A stretch of DNA of 64,000 nt from Leishmania mexicana MHOM/GT/2001/U1103. Taxonomy: Eukaryota > Euglenozoa > Kinetoplastea > Trypanosomatida > Trypanosomatidae. A program made the translations under genes and the position numbers. The stretch lies in NCBI RefSeq assembly GCF_000234665.1, contig NC_018332.1, positions 236,952-300,951 of the forward strand, read 5' to 3'. Below are positions 60,367-64,000 of the stretch, one piece after another (within the stretch, counting starts at the first letter, position 1; each line of letters opens with the position of its first letter). A model generated the notes under the pieces. That model was not told where the DNA came from. It did not search any database and saw only the letters and a program-made list of their open reading frames with translations.

Positions 60367-62835
60367 ATGTATGGCTTACACACGCGCTGCCGCCAGCAGC
60401 GTCTCTTCACTGGCGCCTTGTTCCCGGAGACCCTCAACGGTCAGATCGTCGCCTTTGCGCGTCGTCACAAGCTAAAGAGTGACGTGTGGGTGCCGCGCAA
60501 AGCCTTCGACACGGCACTCAAGCCCTACAATGTGTACATTCTGCCGAAGGCGACTCTCTGCAATCTCACCCTCACCCCGGGTGACGGCATGGGCGATGTG
60601 ACGGCGGCTATCGGCGTAGACCGATGCCTTGTGAACGCTGAGCAGACATCCAACCAGCATCTACTCGAGGGATTTGTCGACTTCATGATGTCGTGCCTCA
60701 CTCCACCTGAGCAGTGCCCCACACGCATTCAAAACCAGTCCTTCACACCCGCTGCCGCCGCGGGTACACAGGTGGCCTGTCGCACCGCCACTGCTTTGCC
60801 ATTATCGGGGCGCGAAGCGAGAAGGAAGAACTTCAGCGAATACTTCAGCGCAGCCAACGGCGGCGGCGCAGAGTGCACCACTTCCTTGCTGACAGAAGCG
60901 GGGGACTCCAGCCTCTCCCCCGTTCTCCTGCCCGACCCCACCTGGGACACGTTAGCCCCCTTTCAGCACCCGCTCGCCCTGAACGGGTCACTGTTGACCG
61001 GCACCGATACGACCGCGCAGTTGCTGAAGTGGCAACAAGAGAGTTACAGGTGGAGTAACTACTGGCGTCGTCTGCGCGGGGCAAAGGAGCGGCGGCAGAG
61101 CTTTTATTCCGTGTGTGACACCGAAGTGCCGGGCCGGTACAACCCGCATTTCTGTGTCTACTACGTGCCGCACACGTACACCAACATCAGCTTCCCGCTG
61201 GCGACCGCAGTGCTGATGCGGCACCGTGCCGTTGAACACAAGTACGTGTCGCGACTGTGGCTGACACTGAAGCAGGCAGAGGAGCGGTTCGGCACAAGTC
61301 TGCTTCCCGAACGCGCCAACGATGAACCGGTCGTATACTGCAATTACTTTACCGCTGGTATGGAGGCCACCGCCTTCTACTGCGCAGATCAGTTCGCCGG
61401 CGGCGACAAAATCTTCCCGACCGCGCACGAGCTCGACATTGCGGCGAAAGGCATGAGGCTGCCTTCCACGAAGCTGCGCGCATACCCGCTGCTTTCCCGC
61501 CTCCTTGACCAGTACGACGAGGGGAAGACGGCCGATAGTGCAGGTGATGACAGACCTAGCACCGATCAGGCAGTGACCGACGCCGGTCGACACGTGGAGT
61601 TCTTTCAGCACAGGCAGCGGTGTGGGGCCATCCGACTGCACGGCTTCCAGAAGCCGGAGATGGAGAAGAATTACCTGCAAAGCACCAGGGTTGCGGGAGC
61701 CCTCGCGCGCCAGTGTCTGCTGTGTGGTTACCCCCGACCACTCTTCTTCTCTCACCGCGCGCTTCTCGCCTTCCATCTCCGCCTACGTGAAGGTGAACAG
61801 GGCATCGTCCAAACAAGGCTGCCGACTCGCGTGAATAAGCTCTTGGCGTGGTGCAAAGGCGAATGCTGGTTCAACGTGTCGCAGCTGCACGAGCCGGCAG
61901 TGGCACAGGAGCTGATGGATAACCCACCCGTTCACTTTCTCACACGCCAGAGTCTTCAAGGTGCTGTTGCCGTCAACTGCTGCCGTGCCCAACTTGCACG
62001 GCGATGGGACACAGCGGCTGCTGCCGTTTCGTCGAGCTCGCCAACGTCTTCCGTTCCTGCGCGATGCAACTTTAGTGCAGAGTGGATCCCCGCTTACGTT
62101 CTGGAGATGACGGGGTGGCAACTGCGGGAAGGCGCCCAAGGCGTCCCATACGTTCCGCTCGCTGCCGGTGCCGCGTTCAAACGCTTTCCTCTCGGTGGCA
62201 ACGTCCTCTTCTCCATGGCGGACGTTAGCCTGCACAACGCTGCGAAGGACTGGCTGCGGCGCTACACCCCTGTCGACCAGGAAGGGTATCCTTTCCTGCG
62301 CGGCGTGCGCCAGGCAATGACGCTACGCGCCTTCGAACGGGGGTACCGGGCCCACCAGTGGCTGATCCACCGCGTGCGCAAGAATGGGGGCTTCTCGTCC
62401 CCCTTGCTGGCGTTGCGGGGAGCGTTCAATCCGGTGTGTATGTCTGCCCCTCAGCCGCTACTCGACACATCCGCGTTCGTGAAGGCACCGTTCGTGCGAA
62501 TGGGCAACTTCGAGTTTGTGAACGTGGAGGAGGTGGCGTTGATGAGCAGAGCGTATCCGTGCAATGGCGCCGCAGCGCGAGAGAGCGGCGCCGAGGAGCC
62601 TGATGCACCGCTCCTTCAGATGAGCAGCGGCGCGCGCCTTCAGGTGGAGTCGGGGACGGGAACGTCGGCGGAATCCCTGATGCGGCATTCCGTGAGGGAG
62701 ACGGACAATACAGCAGCCTTGGGCGATACTGTAACCTGCGACGGGTGCGACATCCATGAGGTGGACGACTACAGTGAAATGGAGGACGAGGGATGGACAA
62801 GCGGTGGCCTATCCCCACTTCTGTACGTTCAATAG
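60367..62835 (+). CDS. Large hypothetical protein
   Basis: This 822-residue protein starts at the ATG at 60367. I recognise no domain. It begins with MYGLHTRCRQQRLFTGALFP, basic and acid-poor, compatible with mitochondrial import. Much of the chain looks globular, with many aromatic residues and Arg/His (for example FCVYYVPHTYTNISFPLATA; LLAWCKGECWFNVSQLHEP; FERGYRAHQWLIHRVRKNGG). There is a paired-Cys phrase, CLLCGYPRP, near 457. The C-terminal 110 residues become acidic and disordered (EVDDYSEMEDEGW). Third codon positions are mostly G or C, as in other outer genes. It is probably a kinetoplastid-specific protein; a mitochondrial role is only suggested by the N-terminus. Confidence 0.92.
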   Translation: MYGLHTRCRQQRLFTGALFPETLNGQIVAFARRHKLKSDVWVPRKAFDTALKPYNVYILPKATLCNLTLTPGDGMGDVTAAIGVDRCLVNAEQTSNQHLLEGFVDFMMSCLTPPEQCPTRIQNQSFTPAAAAGTQVACRTATALPLSGREARRKNFSEYFSAANGGGAECTTSLLTEAGDSSLSPVLLPDPTWDTLAPFQHPLALNGSLLTGTDTTAQLLKWQQESYRWSNYWRRLRGAKERRQSFYSVCDTEVPGRYNPHFCVYYVPHTYTNISFPLATAVLMRHRAVEHKYVSRLWLTLKQAEERFGTSLLPERANDEPVVYCNYFTAGMEATAFYCADQFAGGDKIFPTAHELDIAAKGMRLPSTKLRAYPLLSRLLDQYDEGKTADSAGDDRPSTDQAVTDAGRHVEFFQHRQRCGAIRLHGFQKPEMEKNYLQSTRVAGALARQCLLCGYPRPLFFSHRALLAFHLRLREGEQGIVQTRLPTRVNKLLAWCKGECWFNVSQLHEPAVAQELMDNPPVHFLTRQSLQGAVAVNCCRAQLARRWDTAAAAVSSSSPTSSVPARCNFSAEWIPAYVLEMTGWQLREGAQGVPYVPLAAGAAFKRFPLGGNVLFSMADVSLHNAAKDWLRRYTPVDQEGYPFLRGVRQAMTLRAFERGYRAHQWLIHRVRKNGGFSSPLLALRGAFNPVCMSAPQPLLDTSAFVKAPFVRMGNFEFVNVEEVALMSRAYPCNGAAARESGAEEPDAPLLQMSSGARLQVESGTGTSAESLMRHSVRETDNTAALGDTVTCDGCDIHEVDDYSEMEDEGWTSGGLSPLLYVQ

Positions 62836-64000
62836 AAGAGCGCCCCAAAATGGGCGCACCCGCGGGTGCGCTACTTCGGCTGAGCGAGGAGGGTAGTTGT
62901 GTGCGGTTGTGCGGGCCTTCTGTCCGGATGAAGGAAAGTGGTTTATGTGCCCCTCCCCCTCGCTATGAGCGTGCATCGGCGTGTCGGCGGTTGCGGAGGC
63001 CATCGCCACTTGGCACCTCTCCCTTTGTTGGCCTCATCGAGAGTATTGCCACCTACTCTAAGTGTGTTTCATTGCTCGACGTGCTTCCCCCGCGCACGCA
63101 CACAGAGAGATCCGCCCTCTCTACCCTGTGCAAGTCTGTGTGCGTGTGCGGCATTCCTCTCCATGTTACCCCCCTTCCCCCCACTCTCGTCGCTTTCGGT
63201 CTGTGAGGAGAAGAGGGGGACTCTCTGCTATCCAGCTGCTGCTGCTACTGAGCCTCCCTTTTATACGCACACACACACATATATGTATACATTTTTTTTC
63301 TTCCACATTTCAGAAGTTTTGCACTGTGTTGGGTGGATGATACAGCGGTGCACGGCGGCTCGTGACGCCGGCGCCTAGCGCGCGCATGCGTCAGACAGAG
63401 AAAAATTCCAGCGAGGGCTGTTAATGCCCTTAACCAATAGAAGAGGCACCTTGGATACCGGGGGTGGCACTGTACCACGTGTCGTGGTGCGTGGAGTGCT
63501 GGTGTGCACGCAACTAGCAGCTCCCTCTGTATGCCCCTGACGTGCGCACATGTTGGCTTCTGAGCGTCTTGAAATGCTGCCGTTGCCCTGCTGCCCTCGT
63601 GTGCACCCGCGCGACCGTCTCTCACTCCCACCCCCTGCCCGTGTGAAGAGTGGTGCCTCTTTGTCCTTCAAACCGGATATGTCCTGCTCTCTTGTGTCTC
63701 TGCACTTTTCTCCCCTCTCGATGCGGCGATCTTGCTCGCCGCGGCTCATTCAGCAACGCATGTGGGAAGCGCCCTGACCATCCAACGGCCTGCTCACGCA
63801 CACGTGTGCACATCAGTGCGAGTGTGTTGCCTTCTTTTATTATTTCTTCCCCTCTTTTGCGGCTGCAGCCACCGGTCTCCCGCTCCTTGCCACGACTACC
63901 TTCTCAGTTGGTTCCCTTGTAGCGTCGGAACGCTTCTCTCACTCCCCAGGATCGTCGACGTAGCGCCAGGTGTGTGCCATCACGGGGAGTCGCCGGCCCT
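62836..64000. other. Right-end intergenic region, no gene seen
   Basis: This is the 3'UTR of the 822-residue protein and possibly the leader of a gene beyond the window. It contains CA/TA runs (63262-63285), a T run (63290-63299) and pyrimidine tracts near 63830-63900. I see no gene. Confidence 0.55.

Noticed and set aside
1..64000. CRISPR array or bacterial-type operon features
   Set aside because: No regularly spaced direct repeats, ribosome-binding sites or operon overlaps are present; the layout is trypanosomatid.

Overview
The window looks like nuclear chromosomal DNA of a trypanosomatid, most likely Leishmania or a close relative. The genes are intronless and well spaced. They lie in two long one-direction blocks, and the coding strand between genes is rich in pyrimidine tracts of the kind used for trans-splicing. 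TG/CA microsatellites are frequent. Kinetoplastid-type products occur, including an RBP16-like mitochondrial cold-shock protein and a mitochondrial TUTase/poly(A) polymerase-like enzyme. A SIDER2-like degenerate retroposon seems to sit in one 3'UTR. I cannot fix the species by eye.

Left block (about 1.1-35.3 kb, all minus strand), in transcription order from the centre outward: an unrecognised protein (33.8-35.3 kb), a SNF2/RING helicase, a Pro-rich coiled-coil protein, a possible axonemal protein, a small probably mitochondrial protein, Sas10/Utp3, a VMP1-like membrane protein with an EF hand, an OB-fold protein resembling HROB, a BTB/T1 (KCTD-like) protein, a PP1 catalytic subunit, a Yar1-like ankyrin protein, a member of an unnamed family with a macro-like C-terminus, and a two-helix membrane protein.

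Centre: about 1.1 kb (35257-36352) separates the two blocks. This is a divergent strand-switch region, which in trypanosomatids is normally where RNA polymerase II starts in both directions. It holds a TA-repeat tract and two short ORFs of doubtful status. Genes on both sides (about 30.9-41.2 kb) are visibly lower in GC and GC3 than the rest of the window.

Right block (36.3-62.8 kb, all plus strand): a small unknown protein, the TUTase/ncPAP-like enzyme, a dual-specificity phosphatase with a long unknown tail, a calmodulin-like EF-hand protein, RPB8, a long low-complexity protein with a possible mitochondrial presequence, an unknown protein, RBP16, a CCCH/zinc-ribbon protein with a methyltransferase-like C-terminus, an ING-like protein with an RGG patch, and an 822-residue unknown protein.

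The genes do not form a functional operon; as usual in trypanosomatids, neighbours share transcription but not a pathway. No tRNA, rRNA or CRISPR array was seen. Starts were placed at the first in-frame ATG, because several longer open frames begin at GTG or TTG. All similarity statements come from motif recognition by eye, without database searches.
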